A program made the position numbers and the translations under genes. Under the pieces are notes generated by a model. The model was not told the DNA's origin. It made no database searches and saw only the letters and a list, made by a program, of their open reading frames with translations. A DNA stretch of 64,000 nt from Capitella teleta (taxonomy: Eukaryota; Annelida; Polychaeta; Capitellidae): assembly GCA_000328365.1 (NCBI GenBank), contig KB297234.1, positions 415,616 to 479,615 on the forward strand, written 5' to 3'. Shown here piece by piece: positions 41,861 through 56,778 of the stretch; the stretch's first letter is position 1, and each line of letters starts with the position of its first letter.

Positions 41861-44800
41861 TTGTAAAGTTGTGAAGTTGTAATAAAAGCCCATGTTTTTA
41901 TCGGTTTAACCAGAGAATTATAAATTCTTTATAATTGAAAAATATGATTCGTATCTGCACTTCATCAGTTGCCACAATCCCGAACGACAACCTTTTTCAC
42001 CACGTTCACACAGCCAAGAGAGCAATAATGGGTCCGTTTCACACTCTCGTTGCTACGACGCGGAACCAGTGGGTGTGACGTCATTTGAATTCAGAGTTGA
42101 ATGTACCTACCGCCTACGTGAATCAACGTCATTTACGTCAAATTACCTGTCGATAGAAAGACTTCAGTTATAATCGCTCACAACTTGATGCTTTCTTGAA
42201 ATGGAGATGGCTGCCGGAAGTAAGCCTTCGCGCCAATTCAGAACGAGGCTTGTTGGCCGGGGGTATATGCGCACCAAAACTGCTTTGAGCGATCCAACCA
42301 TATTAACATCCTTGACTTGAGCGATATCCGAATCATTATGCACCAGAGAAATCATATACTATAGACGAATCACACTTATGTTTATGACTGCCGTGACACC
42401 ATGTTCTTTCCTTGCAGTGTGTGTTTATGTTTCGTCATGTACAGCGCTGCATCTGGAATTATTCTGGAAGCGTGACGGAATTGAATTCGAAAACAGGCAG
42501 CAATGTTATTATGCAGTGAATTGCATCAACCCAGTCAAGGGTTGATCCGAATACTTTGGGTGCCTGGTATACGGAATCGAACTGCCTAGACGGTGGCGAT
42601 CCGCCTGGGTGCTGGCCAGGGCTTCTTCCTGATACCATCTTGTGTGTTTATTACTGATGCGCATGTCCAGGTTTTTACTCAAGTACTTGGGATCTAACGC
42701 TCGATGGCCCAATAATCCACAAACAATCGACCATACGACGCAACAAATCCTTTCAAGAACGAATGTTTCAAGTTAAAGTTAGAGTCTAGTTTACGTTTGG
42801 GGTTTTGACCTATTCAACTAAACCCCGGAACCAAAATACCTCGTGACAGTTGGAGCGGTGGAATAAGATTGGCGAAGAAGTCAAAATAACAATTGAATAT
42901 TTGCCATTCCAAATTCCGATGTCTGCAAAAAAATACCTGTGTTAAACGTATATTCAGAGACGAACCATTTTTATTTTCATTTATTGTCTACATAATTATG
43001 ACAGAAGACGTGAAGTAACCCTATTTCGGACCCCATCGTACCCATTGTAAGGCAGTGCAACATACACCCTCAAGATATCAAGCTGGCCTCACTTTACTTT
43101 ATGTTAATTAAAAACAATTAAGATTTACACTGATACAAACGTCATGAAATTGAAATGCAATCAACCAAGATGAAATCTTCTCATCGATTTCTTGTTTATT
43201 CAATTCTGATGAGTTTCTTCGTCTGTCAATGAGGGCGTATTCATATATGCATCATAAGTAAACCTGGTCGAAATTGTGGTCAATATTGTTACATAACCGA
43301 AATAAACTTGTTTTTATTAAATTTAACTCTAAATAATGTGTGGTTTCCTCTCCTAAGTATGTCCCCTCATCTTGTCATCCTACACCGAGTAAACTGCATT
43401 GGTTGTAAACACCGTTTGGATCTGAGTAATGAGGAGGTTTCCCATTGAGTGTATCACCAGTTATGTAATCTCCCTGGGTTCTGTACTACACACGGTAATG
43501 CACACCAAGTGCAATAAATACTGACACATTTCCCAACGTTGCTATGAAATGAGTTTAATCGAAGTTCCAGGCAACGAGAGTACGTAGTTAACTAGTTATA
43601 ACAAAATAAAGAAAGTAATATGACTTACATATTAAAACTTGTGAATGTACATCATTCATCATAAAACGATAGAATGATTGACAGCATTTATTAAAAAGCA
43701 GGAGACACTGATTTCATTTCTTTCTTTCTTATTCTTTTGGTAGACCTTTTCTAATGTTAATTCAAATTCAATTTTTCAGATTTTTCAAGTGGCACTAAAA
43801 GTAATTCAGCATTTTAGTAAGCACATGCATGAGCGTGCATGTTTTAAACCCAGAATTTTGAAGAAAAAAACACACCCATGGTATTTCTCTTTACTTATTG
43901 ATTTTCCAGGTGCCTGGATCCGTGTCGTTTCATGATGTAATGGCATTCAACATGTATGGATGGCTGGTGCAGGTCTTTGCGTATGTAAGTCACTCTTCGA
44001 TAATCCTCTGTTCAGGGTCAAAGGAATCTTTGATAATTTGATAAGTAGCGACATCGCTCTGGTGTTGCCCGCATTATGACAACCTTCAACAGAACAGATC
44101 AAACCTTAATCATACTAATCTCAGTGGGCTCATGATTCGTGTGATAGATAATACACTGTACTTATAGTTATAAACATTCATAATCATTCTAAATGCAACA
44201 ACGTTACTCGGCGCGGATTCAAAAAGTGGAGCTACTTTTCGGCTTCTGCGTCACGTGCAGTGACCGTCAGTCATTCGTGGTCTTTAATAATATGCGTCCA
44301 AGTTTCATCTTCTGACGCAATGATCGGCGCGAAGCCCTTAAGTTAAAAAAGCTTCCATTCTTGACAGAACGAGTGAAGTTTCCGATTAATGTTAGATATA
44401 TTTCCATTTAAAGGTTTTGAAGTTACGAAATTTTGGTAACCGTAACTAAGTACCACCCATCAGCCATGCTATGGGAGGAGGCCTTCATTCATCAATATTG
44501 GACAGAATCGTCTGAAGTCGAGTCCGCATTATGAAATGTTGAATTAACTGCTCGGGTGATCTAAACGCTGAAGATACAAGTATCAAATGGCAGCTCAGGA
44601 ATAAAAGAGTGTGTATTGTTAGTATTACTATTAAATAATTAATTCGTGATACGAGTACTAATAACTGACACCTTGCCCTATACTTGAAATCCCAACCCTC
44701 CCTGACAAATCCGACGTGCGTGCTTTGCATGACATGCATGTTACCAGAGGTGTGTGTTAAGCGTGGAAGAATGCCCGCGAGAAGCTTCCCCTGTTATTTA

Positions 44801-45173
44801 GCGGCCACTACGACAAATAGAGAGCCCTTGATCTCCCGTACGAGAGCCCTCGCATGGCATCCTCATGACATGATCAGGTCCTCGTCTATTCTGTTCATTC
44901 ACAGTTTTCATTTACGGACATATTTCATGAGATTACACCTTATGTTTGAAGACGGAATTCGTCTGACGTAACACGGCTTCGTGTGAACATGCGTCATCTC
45001 TCGACTTAATTCTCACCCCCGGTCACTGTCATGCGAGGTGCTTGTCTGCTTCAAAGGAATGAACGCTCGTTGATACGCACTCTTTTTACACCTCCTGATC
45101 CTATTCAGATATGAATCCTATTCTGGGCATCATAGCTGGGGGTCCCTTGGTAAATAGATGCAAATTGATCCAA

Positions 45174-45199
45174 TATGGACAAGGCATACCTTGTCCATA
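45174..45199. repeat. Short perfect inverted repeat (hairpin)
   Basis: TATGGACAAGG and CCTTGTCCATA are perfect 11-base arms around a 4-base loop. Confidence 0.8.
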
Positions 45200-48100
45200 C
45201 TGTTAAAAGTATGTATAGATACAAATGTAACTTTACAGCATGCAATAAATCTAGTTGCAATGTGTTAGTGTGTAATACGATTTTGGTGTCGGTACTGTAA
45301 ATGCTAACATCATAATGTATTCCTGTGTATGGCGTTTAATATTATGCTAATCCAACCTCATTTACCGGGTGGTGCGCGTCTAATTCAAACCAAGATTTAA
45401 GGAATCTCATCAACGTGTGACGTAATGGAACTGAGATTTCTATGCAGCAGAAGAATTGGTGAATAAATTACACTGATCAAAAGGAAAATATATTTCCTTC
45501 CAGAACGAGTGTAAATTATAGTTCAGAGATCACAAAGTTCTTCGGCTGACTAGCCAAGCAGAATGGACAATGAAGTCTCCTGGCCAAGATGGACAAGACC
45601 TCATGCCGTGTGTCTGTAGTAACAATGGACAAGTAGATGACTCAATGATGATGTGCTACTCTGAGAAAGCGTGAATGTCCACTGAGATTTAGACCGGAGA
45701 TGAAGAGGGGTCAGCATGAATCATGACAATTTCATTTCAGCCTGTCATCCGTGTCCACGTGGGTGCCCACTATAATAACAGTGGTCAAAGGCAACACCGG
45801 CCACTCGGCGTACCTCCCTCTGTCTCCTTTCTTCCCCAAATTAAGGCTTATTCTCCGCTGACCCCTCGCGGGAGCCTAACCTTCTTGTGAAGCCAGCTCC
45901 TTGACCATCACCCTTGGCCATCTCAGCATGCGCCGAGCACAAAGAGGGTAATTTTTCCTGAATTTAGATGCATCTACACCGTATGCTTCGCGTTGATAGT
46001 TATTCTAGACGTGGTCAGACCCCTGGCCTTTGCCCTGACCTTATTAATCGTATCTTTTCCGGTACATGTCCGATTCAAATAGGCGCGGGTCATATGGGTC
46101 AAGCGTCCATGTGTTTGCTTCCTTTGAAGTGGGTCTGCGTTCAAAGCCAGCGTTTGCTTTTGCCTTGACCACCATCATTCAGAGCAAACCCTCTCACTGA
46201 CCAACTCACAGACACTTCACCCGCTGACCCCACCTTCATGTATATATGTGCAGCAATGAATGACTACAAGTAAACCCAGACTGTATGTCCAGCATAAATT
46301 ATGTTCGTTCTCATGGGTTTCGGTTTCATAGCATTAAATTCCTTTTGGACCCCGACATTTTTTTTTTTTTTTTTTTTTTTTTTTTCAAATTGGTTCGGCC
46401 AAGTGGAGCTACAGGTGTTTGGGGTAGAGGGCCGCATGAACATTTGTGATACATGTTCCCGATTGTGAATCCCAAGCACGCATGAAAATTCTCTTAGGAA
46501 TCCTTTGTGGTCAGGTAACAAAAGATTAGGGATTCAGCCATCCACACTTGCAACACGCTTGTGGCCACGATTTGAAAGTGTGTACTTGCAAGAGTCAAAC
46601 CGAATCCCAGCATGCCTGGGGTGAGGTTCCCTCAGGCCCCCTGTGCTGGCAATGAAAGGAGGGAGAGCGCTTGATTTCACCGGAAATCAACCAAAATGAG
46701 AGATAATTATCATCCCTTAGATAAAGTGCTTGAACAGCCAACAAAAGACAGTGACGCAACCGACCAGCGCTTATCCGTGTTACAGCATTGCTACACCTGA
46801 GTCGCGAAGTCATCGGAGGGAAGGAGAAAGCGAACCTCATAGAGAAAGGTGTAGTTAGAGTGGAATTAATGCAAAGGCAATCGAGAGTGTTGTGCTATTT
46901 CGCTAAAGGAATCTTTGTTTCGCTCTTCAATCACGGTTCTATTGTGAAACGTGAAAACCTACTGTTAAAGGCTCCCTTGGGAATTCAATACGAGGGGCAG
47001 ATAAGAGGGGTAGGCCGTCAAGGGGAGGAGACTCTTGTCATTTTCTTTGGTCAATGCCCTGAATATAGCCCTCAGGATGTCCACCATATTGTTATAGGTA
47101 ATGAAATTCATTGGGCGTCGCATAATTCGCTCATTGCGAGGTCATAATCGGGGGTGTTTAATGCCGAGTAAAACCTTGATGGCTACCTGTCTGGCCCGTC
47201 AGAGAGCCCTTCCCTTTGATTAGCATACCGGCCACCCGATTACGGTGAACGCTCGGTTACACCCTCCTGCATGTGTAAATGACCCTTCGCATTCCAAATT
47301 GAAATTATTCTCAAGTTCTGTGTTGGTTTTTGCGCATGCGCATAGCGTGTCTGTCACACGTGTCAACGAATTGGGTGCGTGCGCAGCCGGATGTTCACAA
47401 CCCGAGCCACAACTTTCTGGAAGCTAATAATTATACTGATGTGTATCCACTGTATACCTTACTATATCACGGAGTATGTAAATGCTGGTTTTGCTGAGCA
47501 TTTCAATGCCACACAAGCAGAATTTCAACCTCGCAATTCACTTGCATTCACGAAGATCACAATGGCTGCTCATGCTCACAGCGGAGTGTTGGTCTCTGCT
47601 CAAGTTTCTCTTCGTTACTTTGATCAAAGCCGCCAATCTACCCGCTCAGCTGGGCGAAATAATTTCACCGGGTTTTTGCATCAAATTACAATTGCAAACG
47701 TTGTTTATCAAACAAACGATCACCGGTGCACGTGCGAATCGACCCCCACGGGTACTTGCTGGCTATGCTCACTCTGATCTTACGTTTCACCCGACATGCC
47801 CGTCATTTCGATCACGTATCCGATTGCGTTGTCGGATCGGCATGACTTCATTAACAGCGAAAGGGAAGGTGTTGTCACGTGACTTGCAGGTGCTGCAGGA
47901 TGGAATTTGTCCAAACAGACGAAGGATTCGCATCGAGTGGATGGTGTGACCCAAAATGCCATGACTTAGGTTAAGACCATCCCTAGTTTTAGGTATGGCG
48001 TGGGTGAATATAAATTTCAATAGACGTAAATATACGAGAGTCTATAAATATTACAAGATGCTTTTGAAATGTTATCCTATACATGGTGACATGTAGATAC

Positions 48101-49791
48101 TTATTTTAATTAAGGCCTAACTGTAAATAGCAGCAAACATATACATGTGTATATGCTATATGTTATTGCCAAGTATGTTCACCAATCCATTACCATTATT
48201 TGGACATCCACAAGTTGCAACGAGAATGGACGAGGTTTTTATGATGTGAACAAGTCAGCTATCAGTAATCGCTTTTTGGCGCAATGAAGTCGCCAGCTTC
48301 TGTGGTTTGTGGTCGAAATCTGTTTTCTCAAAAGCTTCATTCTCTTCACTGTCACGTTTTACGCCAAGGGTTCCCATAGAAAAATAAGACCAAATGCTTT
48401 CAAATTGGTTGTTGGTGAAGTATATATCATCACATATAGACACTCCGTTACATGGTAGATCCATCGTACATGCAATAAACTATCCAGTTGATGAATTTGA
48501 AATTTATTCAAAATTGTGTTCTGCCTGCATGATAGATCGCGATTTCATTCACGTGTGGTGATCGCGTGCTGGGGCTGTCTATATATGTGTCCTACAAGTA
48601 GTCGATTACACCGCAGCATAACAGCTGAGAGCTATGAGTGAAGCACCATTCATCATTTCATCTCAACCAATTGGGAAATCGACAAAGAGCAAACCAGAAG
48701 CATGCACGCAAGCGAGCGCCGCTTTTGGGGACTTTTAGGGAGCGGTCCCTGCAATCGACAATTTCGGCCTTTTAACCGTTTGGGTGGGAAAGAAAGCCTC
48801 TCGGTTGGCTGACCACCCAGATGACCACCTATGTTTCCTCTATGAGAAAATGACCAGAGTCATGTCCGTTCTATTCCCATTGAAGATGACTACACGGCCT
48901 GTCATCAGTTTGTGTATAGGCGACGGGTTCTTTGGACACAATTAGAAGTTGCATGCCTTCATAATTAATGGCTTCGTCAATTGTGGGAGAGGTCCGTCTC
49001 ACTAATGTTATGTATCAACAATCTTAACATAATAATAGTCTCTAGGCACTATTATGTAACTTACGTAACTTATAATAATAGAATGTGAAGGCTTTAACAT
49101 TGCCAAATATTTCCGAAGTTGCGATTACGCGAATTTTTTTCTTCAAAATTACACGTAATTCTTTTCCAGAAGAGTGAGGCCAATCATAGAAATATAGTTT
49201 TGATAAGGGGAACATTGATAGGGTGTTGGGTTTGTTGATAATAGTTAAGCACCCACGCATGTGAAATGCAGAAAAGTACCATAGAAGAAGAATAAGATGC
49301 AAGTACTGTTTTGAAAAACTCAAAATATATGATCACTTATTACCTAAGCCAAGCATCGCACGTAAAAGTAGCGAATTTGATTCACGCCTTTGATTTAAAA
49401 CGTCATTATCAAATAATGTAAATTCCAAGATTGAACAGTTAAAATGATTTACCTTAAATTCTTGAAAACCATTTCAAATACTATTTCTATATAACACCGT
49501 GATTGCCATTGCGAAATTTGTAATGCAGATTCACATGCTTGTCGAAAGTTACGTGAATTGATTGAGGTGAAGTCGATTAAGGAAGATGATCTTAATCTCA
49601 TCAAGGAGTTCCCTTCAATAACAACGGTAACAAAAATGTAAGAATATTGAGGTAACAAACGTTATTTTATTCATGAAAAAAAAAAAAAAAAAAAAAACGA
49701 AAGAAAAACTGCCCCGAGGTTTGAGCTCACAAGGCGGCAATGGAATGATTCACAGCATATCACAGTTTGCATCACCAAAACAAGAAATCGG

Positions 49792-52687
49792 TTACCAAGG
49801 ACGCCACATGGATCTCGATTGAGCATTGAATAGGTGTAACGGTGGGGAGTTGACATTGCCGAAGAGGCCTTGAGGATGGTTATCAAGGGCGCTGGGACTC
49901 TTCTTGAAGCTGAGGTTTTCAGCCAGGTGTTGGTTCTCTTTCTCTGGAACGATGGTGATCGTTTTCTTTGGGGCGATGGGCGTGAAGGCGATGGGTGAGA
50001 CCAGACGTTCTCGCTTCGTGTCGAGGTTTAGAGGGCTGTCACTGATGCTCGTGTCTGATGACGAGAGGAATGAGCCGTCGCTCGAGGAGGAGAATGAGCT
50101 GTTGGTGATGGTTGAGGTAGGAGAGACGTGGGCGGTGGGCGGGGATAGAGGTTGCTGGTTGACCTGGGTTGGGGAAGGCAGGGATGTCGGGGAGGTAGCA
50201 CCGTTCGAGTTCGCCAGCAGGTACACGGTTTCACCCGTGGGCAGTTTAGCGGGGAGCAGCTGCATGCAGGGGGTGGCGGAGACTGTCGGCATGCCAGAGT
50301 TCAAGATACACACATTGCTGGAGCCAGGGAGAGCTGACAGCGAGGTTGCTGATGGCGCCTGCTGACGGCTGATCTGGATGTTCGTGGGCGCTCTGCTGGT
50401 TGGGGTGAGACAGTTTGCCAAGTGCGAGAGCATCCTGCCTTTGACGTCAGTACTCAGGCCATCCACGTTGCTGAGGTATTTGGTGACTTCGCTGGAACAT
50501 TCGTTGAATCCAGCGACGTACTTGCTCAGAACGGCGGGGTCAGCTGAAGAAGATGAAAGAGGCGTTAGGCATATGTCAGAGGGCGACGTGTTCCAATGGA
50601 TGCTCAACATAAAAGCTGCCCCTTATTTCCCAATTAAGCTCGTTGAATACATCGGCTCAGCTTCCATGCGAACGCAAGCAGAGCCGCTGACTCCAATGAA
50701 AGGAACCTGGCCTCCAGGGCGCCTATCTCGCCCCAGAGGTCAGCCCCTTTGACCCGTCCGGTCAAGCAGTAGTGGACGGTGATTTTGAGATTTTGAATGG
50801 TCAGCCATTCGGAGCGAGAGCGAATACTTACTGGAAACCTGCGGCTTCTTCATATTCTTCAAATACTTGACTGTCATCTCCAAGATGTCTGCTTTCTCCA
50901 ACTTGGAGTAATACGAACTCTGCGAAGACAAAGAGACGAATAAGATTAGGAAGGCGACAATGCGCTAAGTGACAGCGTCCGTTGGCTGCATGTGAAATCT
51001 GAAACGCCCTCTTTTCATGGAACAGTACGGCAAATGTCGTTTGATCCTGCCCCGTTCACCCTCAGCACAGAGACTGGTGCATATCCCTTCTTTGTTAGAG
51101 GAGAATATTCTAAGTGTATGTGATAAAGGAATTCCTATTGTGTTTTCAATTCGAAGCAGACAACTTAATTAATTCCCCGAAGTGGAAATTTTATGACGAC
51201 GGTTTACAATTTGGCGTTGCGTCACAATTGGCGACACTGGCATTTCCCTCTTCATTACTGCTCGTTATTATTGTTACGTCATAAGAATCAACTCCATAGT
51301 GACCGTTAAACACCTCAATTCAATTTTATTCCACCCGCACAAAGTCTTCAACCGCCAACTGCGCAAAAAGATGGGGGAAAACACTTTTATCGTAAATAGA
51401 AAGGCGTTTTTTTTTTTTTTTTCGTGGCCGCACCAGTGCGCGCGAGCAACGACCATCCCTAGGGACAAAATTGTCACTTCTGATGCAACCATCCCTTCCT
51501 CTCCACCCTCCCAGTCACCCGCCTCCCGTTTCCTCTCAAAATCGACATAATATTTTGAAACATTAGATAAGCCTCGCCTGACTAATGGCGTAATTCGGTA
51601 CAGCTATGACGTCACAAAGGTACAAAGTACTACAAACCTCTTTCTTAGTGACCTCCATAAGGATGGCTTTCAGCTGGTCCAGGCACTTATTGATGCGCTC
51701 TCGACGCCTCTTTTCCATCAAGGGCTTGTTCGACTGCAAGGAAGGAAGAAGCAATTGGATAAGATCACAGGGATTCGAGGGTAATGAGGGGACCATTCCT
51801 CCTAATTGAGCCTCGGCGACCGTATGCTGCCCGTGAGAGGCCCATCAACAATGATCAAAAGCGAAATCCCTCCCCTGTCTTCAAATTGAAATTTGATGAA
51901 TGGGTCAGCGACAAAAGATGGTCGCGACAGGAAATCGGCAAGGTTTCAAAAACAGGGGAGAATTACAGGCAGAAAGGGCGTGCATCTTGGCACAATCATG
52001 ACACCTGCATAGCATGCTCAAGAACCCATTACCTCTGCCTCTCGTGCAAATTCAGTCCAAATGAATTTCGAGATCAAAGAACCCGATTCGAATGGGAAGT
52101 AGCATTTAAATTCATACGAAATTAGCCACATCGAAAGTTTACACTTGATGCTGTCTAAAGTATATATATGCAATGCCTGTTCAGTCAGAATCACTCGTGT
52201 ACAGCATGAGATTCAGAAATCCAAATTTTGTCTTGTACATATAAATTGTACACAGTAATCCAAAAGATTGCGAGATTGAGGCACCTCAGCAGCTCATTGC
52301 AAGACCTCTTTGAGGAGGTGTGAGGCGGCCGAATGAGCCGTCAGGGCCGCAGAATAGGGCACCAGGCGTCGACAGATGTTCCATTCATCGGTTACACCTG
52401 CCCATTTTCCATATTGTCATAACTGTATAAGGAGCAGATGTCTCCTCGATCCTAACGGGATCAGCGAGGCATAAGATTAGCTGCACCGCCAGGACAGCAG
52501 CCACAGGTGGACTAGCGGGATTACAAAAGTTGTTCTGGATCCCCGTTGGACGGAGATCCAGACGGATATGGCGGATCCTTACCTTGCGGATGTCAGAACT
52601 GGATCGCTCCCTGCGTGGCATGTCGCTGTTGTTGCTATGGTTACTGTTCTCATCTTCGTTGATGATGAGGTTGTTGTTAAGATCCAT
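49792..52687 (-). CDS. Hairy/E(spl)-type bHLH-Orange repressor (Hes)
   Basis: Four exons on the minus strand: 52687-52583, 51733-51638, 50919-50832 and 50543-49792, giving 346 residues. The bHLH domain begins SNKPLMEKRRRERINKCLDQ with the Hairy-specific Pro in the basic region, and continues across the exon 2-3 junction to SKLEKADILEMTVKYLKNM. An Orange domain follows (YVAGFNECSSEVTKYL...SHLANCL), then a long Ser/Pro/Thr-rich region, and the protein ends in WRPW, the Groucho/TLE-binding tetrapeptide. It is therefore a Notch-responsive-class transcriptional repressor acting in the nucleus. The complete set of hallmarks supports a functional gene. It is divergently oriented relative to the second Hes gene about 10 kb away. 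Which Hes subfamily it belongs to would need a tree. Confidence 0.97.
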
Positions 52688-53357
52688 GATGGAGAGTAAT
52701 CCTGAGAGGTGTGTAGGCGTTCGATCCTTTCTCGGGTTTGAAATAGCCCTCGAATCATTGGCGGTTATATCGAGTCAAGAGGCCCGATAGAATGCCGCTA
52801 GATGCGGTCACGGGTGGTGGATCCGATGAATCCAGGGGGTGGGTCGCACGGGCTTGATCAAAAGACGAGCGCATCCAAGCGTGCCGGACGCAACCAATCT
52901 CCTCACATGAGCGCTGCACACCCCAAGTCGACCGCTTTCCGAAGATGCCCGAAGTGTGCCGAATGAGGCCCGAGCGCAACCGTTACACGCGAGCATAACA
53001 TTTACCGACCAATCAGCAGGCGAGGCGGATTTTTGAACGCGACTCCCTCGTGCCGTGATGATAGACAGAAAAACCGTTGAAATAGGGGTTGGGGGTTCTC
53101 TCTCTCAGCTGAGATACTAGTATACTTATGTGCATACCTATATAAAGTACTCAGGGTTGAAGATATGCGAGTATGCGTGTGTTCTGCAGAAGAATTCGTA
53201 ATATTCTCATTCAACCAATCCTACGGATGTGTCGAGTGAAAGGGAGAGGCGGGAGTTTTGATGTTTTTTTTCGGGTTGTGCATGTAAAATAGAATTGACA
53301 CAAAATATGCCTTATAATGTGCAGTGCACAGTAAGTTGAAGTTATAAACTGAATTCG

Positions 53358-53365
53358 TTCCCACG
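53358..53365 (-). promoter_or_regulatory. Single RBPJ/Su(H)-type motif upstream of Hes gene
   Basis: TTCCCACG on the plus strand is CGTGGGAA on the gene's strand, matching the YGTGRGAA consensus. It lies about 670 bp upstream of the ATG. A single motif of 8 bases can occur by chance. Confidence 0.3.
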
Positions 53366-56300
53366 GAACAAAGTCGCTTTATCTCCATACACTTGTCAGT
53401 TGAATGAGGTTGCAAAGGACCCTTGAATCCAATCGACACTTGTGTACAACCGACACCTCATATCATAGATAAACCACTGAATACTTATGAAAGTCAATAA
53501 ATCAACACACGTTGAAGGTTTTAACGCTAGGTCGAAGCCCCAAGTTTCAGTTTCTCGCGCAGTGCCAGTAGTATGATGTACAGGTAACAGGGCCATGCGA
53601 GGTTGCTCGGGTAGTCAACCCACTCACATGCACGAAAAATAGTTTTTTTTTTATGGTTGATGAGCCGGTCTTTGAAAGGGGGTTACGTGCATGCGACCTA
53701 GCTTCTTCATACAAGGGTTAAAATTATTTTAAGCACGACAGAAATGAAATAAACTTTGAGTGAAAACCACCCGTGGGAGAGTGCGCAAAATACCGAACCA
53801 TGAAGCAAGCGACGTCTATAAAAAAAAGAGAAGAGAAAACTGTTTCGCAATGCATTACTGCTTGTCACTGCTTCATTCTGATTTCTTCATCGAATTTGAA
53901 AAGCAGAACGGTCCGAATTACTTTTGAAATTTCAGTAATTCGATCCATTGATCTTCCTTGACCATTGGTCAATATTTAACACAAGGGTGAATAGGGGCAT
54001 TGCCTAGGGCTGACCACTGTCCATAAACTACCCCCTACTGTCCAATTAAGGTCCATCGCAAGGTGCTTTCAACGCCTCTCCTCTGCAACTCTCGTGTCAT
54101 TGCTTGGGGCAGGGTCTTGGCTGATTATTTCTTGAATATGATGGCCGTCGGGTATTTGGATGGAGTCATAACCCGATAACTGTTGATCGATGACCGAGCT
54201 GGTAAAGCATGCAACACAACAGGGTTTGAATTTCAAGTGTTTGCATGTCAACCCCCATCAGCAAACTCGCACCATTGACACTCGCGAGCAATAAACCTCA
54301 CGCAACACGCAAGGTTTGCTTTTTTAGCTGGTGACTGTGACGTCATCGTCCGGTTCCCAATTGTGACGTAAAGAGGGTTGTTGGGGCGCACTCTACGTGA
54401 TTAGCGACCATTCGGAAGCGAATCATCGCTAGTTTCCTGAGCTGCGTATACTTTCTCATTAGCTGTTATCCTGCCAAACAATACTATAGAAGCCTCACAC
54501 AATGCTCACTTGCATAACACCCTTAGGCGTAATTAGAGAGCGAACGAGCAGTTACACCCTGAAAGCGAGGGTCGACACCCCGACACCCCTTTGCGTGAAT
54601 GCAGTGAATTCCAGACAAAGAATGGACCGGTGCGTAGCCGTATCATTATAGACATGGCTTGAACTCATTTCAGTTACTGATTTCTGAAAGAAGTGAACAC
54701 AACCTTTTGTTCAGCACAGGGTATGAAGAAGCATTGTACTGGCATAGATAGGAAATTGCACGTAATTCCCTGCTATTGAAGCAACGTCAGGCATTCTCAT
54801 GAATATATTCAAAGAGAATGAAGGGCTTAATCCTTGGATTAGGGATGAGGACCCTTCGTAACTGATTAAACACTTTTTAAGGCCGCTCTTCCTCATCGCT
54901 GGAGGCAAACAGCCTGAAGGGGCTCAAATGGCCGATCGAAGAAGGTGCTCCACCAGGCAAGGAGGGGCTTTGGGACCTCCTGTTGACTCAGGCTGCTCAA
55001 AGGGTGAAAAGGGAGAAATGACCCCGTGACCCGGATGTGCATCCTTTTTTACACGCATGCGCATTCGAAATCGGATTTATCTGGTCTAATATTGACAGAG
55101 ACTGGTAGAGCCGTGCTTTGCAAGTCGGAAAATGCGAGAAAAAAAGAACCATCAAGACTCTGGTTTATGCGCGCATGCATGCATCACTCGAGTCATTCAG
55201 CTGACACTACTGTATGTTGAGATGGTGCGAAAATTCTGCCATTATCAGGCAAATTGTGTGTGTGCGCATCTTAGCAGTGTGACACTGACAATGCCACCGG
55301 CAATATAATACCATGGCTACAGCCAGAGCGGCATGCCTCGGTCAAAGACCTTGGAGAATCCCATAGTGATGGCGCATTCAAATGTTGCACTGAGATGCGC
55401 AGCGAAAGTCGTTGCATGAATTAGAGCAATGAAATCGCCACAAAATCCCTGATACCATCTGCGGTTTACGAACTTTGCAAAGTTGGTTGAGGACCAAGAT
55501 TGAGCTGATATCAGAGGTCTGCAAGATAATGATGTTACGACCTCTGAATCATGGCCTCGTGAACGTGTGAGGCGGACTGGACAAAACGACTTCTCTCCGA
55601 TAACCATCTCTCTCACTTTCAGCGTCATCACCCACACCCCTCTCACGGGAGCTGCCCCTCACACCTTACCAACTTTCCATCTCTCTGATCAACATATTAA
55701 ATGAAAATTACGCACTCTAGGACATTCTAGAAATATTACAATACTTAGTGGAATTATCCCGAAATAAACTTCCATAGAAAATCCGTGATTACATCATTTT
55801 AACAGCATCCAAACAAAGCAGTTGTCTGCATTCATTCACAGGCACTAACGCCTCGCATGTTAGAAAAGGTCCTCCGGCCTAAAAGACGCAGCCTCTGACA
55901 TAATGTCCATTGCCACATAAGCACCCCTCAATGGGCATCAAAGCAGACTGTCTCTTCATTATTTGATCATTTTCACCTGACCACAACCAGAAGTGCATTT
56001 ATTTCTCATCAAGTTTAGGTGTTGCGTTGATCAACTACTTTCACCACGGGTGAGGAGGCTTCCCAATCATCTTGTTGATCGTGTCGATTCGTGCATAATG
56101 TTGTTGATCACACATGTATACTAGAGATCAAGGATCAGAGGTCAGTCTGAGATCAGAGGATGAAGCTTATCGACATTATATTACCAGTACACAGCATCAA
56201 AGCGGTGCCATGTATGTAATTTATCGTTCTACTCAACAGTGTCAACGAATTGTTCAAGTACAAGCCAAGCACAGACATGACATAATTATGATCTCAATTA

Positions 56301-56778
56301 TCCTGATTGCATCACGTTATCTGCAGATTGGACCCTGAAGAGGGTATCTAGAGTGGTGGCATGCATGGGAAAGACAAACAGCCACGTATCATGCAGGTAT
56401 GCCATTGATAAAGAGGACTCGAGCACTCTCCTCTCTGCTTGACCTGTGTCCTGTGTCATGACTAGGATTTCCTTATGAAAGTACAAATTACATAACCCTT
56501 AGGATACTTATAATGTGTATATGAGAACCCTTTCGTATCATTCTCAGCCCGTCTTTATAAGCGATTGCATCACTACCAAGGAGGTGATGTAACAAACCAT
56601 TGCTAACACGACATCTATTCTCAACTTCTCAGCAAAGAAAAATAAAAGAACAAAAAGAACAAAAAGAAAGAAAAGCAAAAAGAACTGATGGAATTTTTGT
56701 TACTTTTTTTTTCTCTCTACTCATTGCAGACTTTTTCACATCGCATTTTTTTTCTCTTCGTTTACCTGAAACGAAGGT

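Larger units (their letters stand above)
40860..49791. other. Long intergenic region, no gene seen
   Basis: About 9 kb without a supported gene. It contains an 18-bp-periodic minisatellite (41780-41860), a hairpin at 45174-45199, a T tract at 46359-46385 and an A tract at 49677-49697. The longest frames (155 codons near 47482) have no recognisable motifs. Confidence 0.45.

Noticed and set aside
42509-42712. tRNA-like B-box (AGTTCGATTCC on the minus strand) in a 67-codon frame
   Set aside because: No A-box at proper spacing and no cloverleaf; the frame has no recognisable motif.
47379-47949. 132- and 155-codon overlapping plus-strand frames
   Set aside because: No motifs, no splice context and no homology that I recognise.
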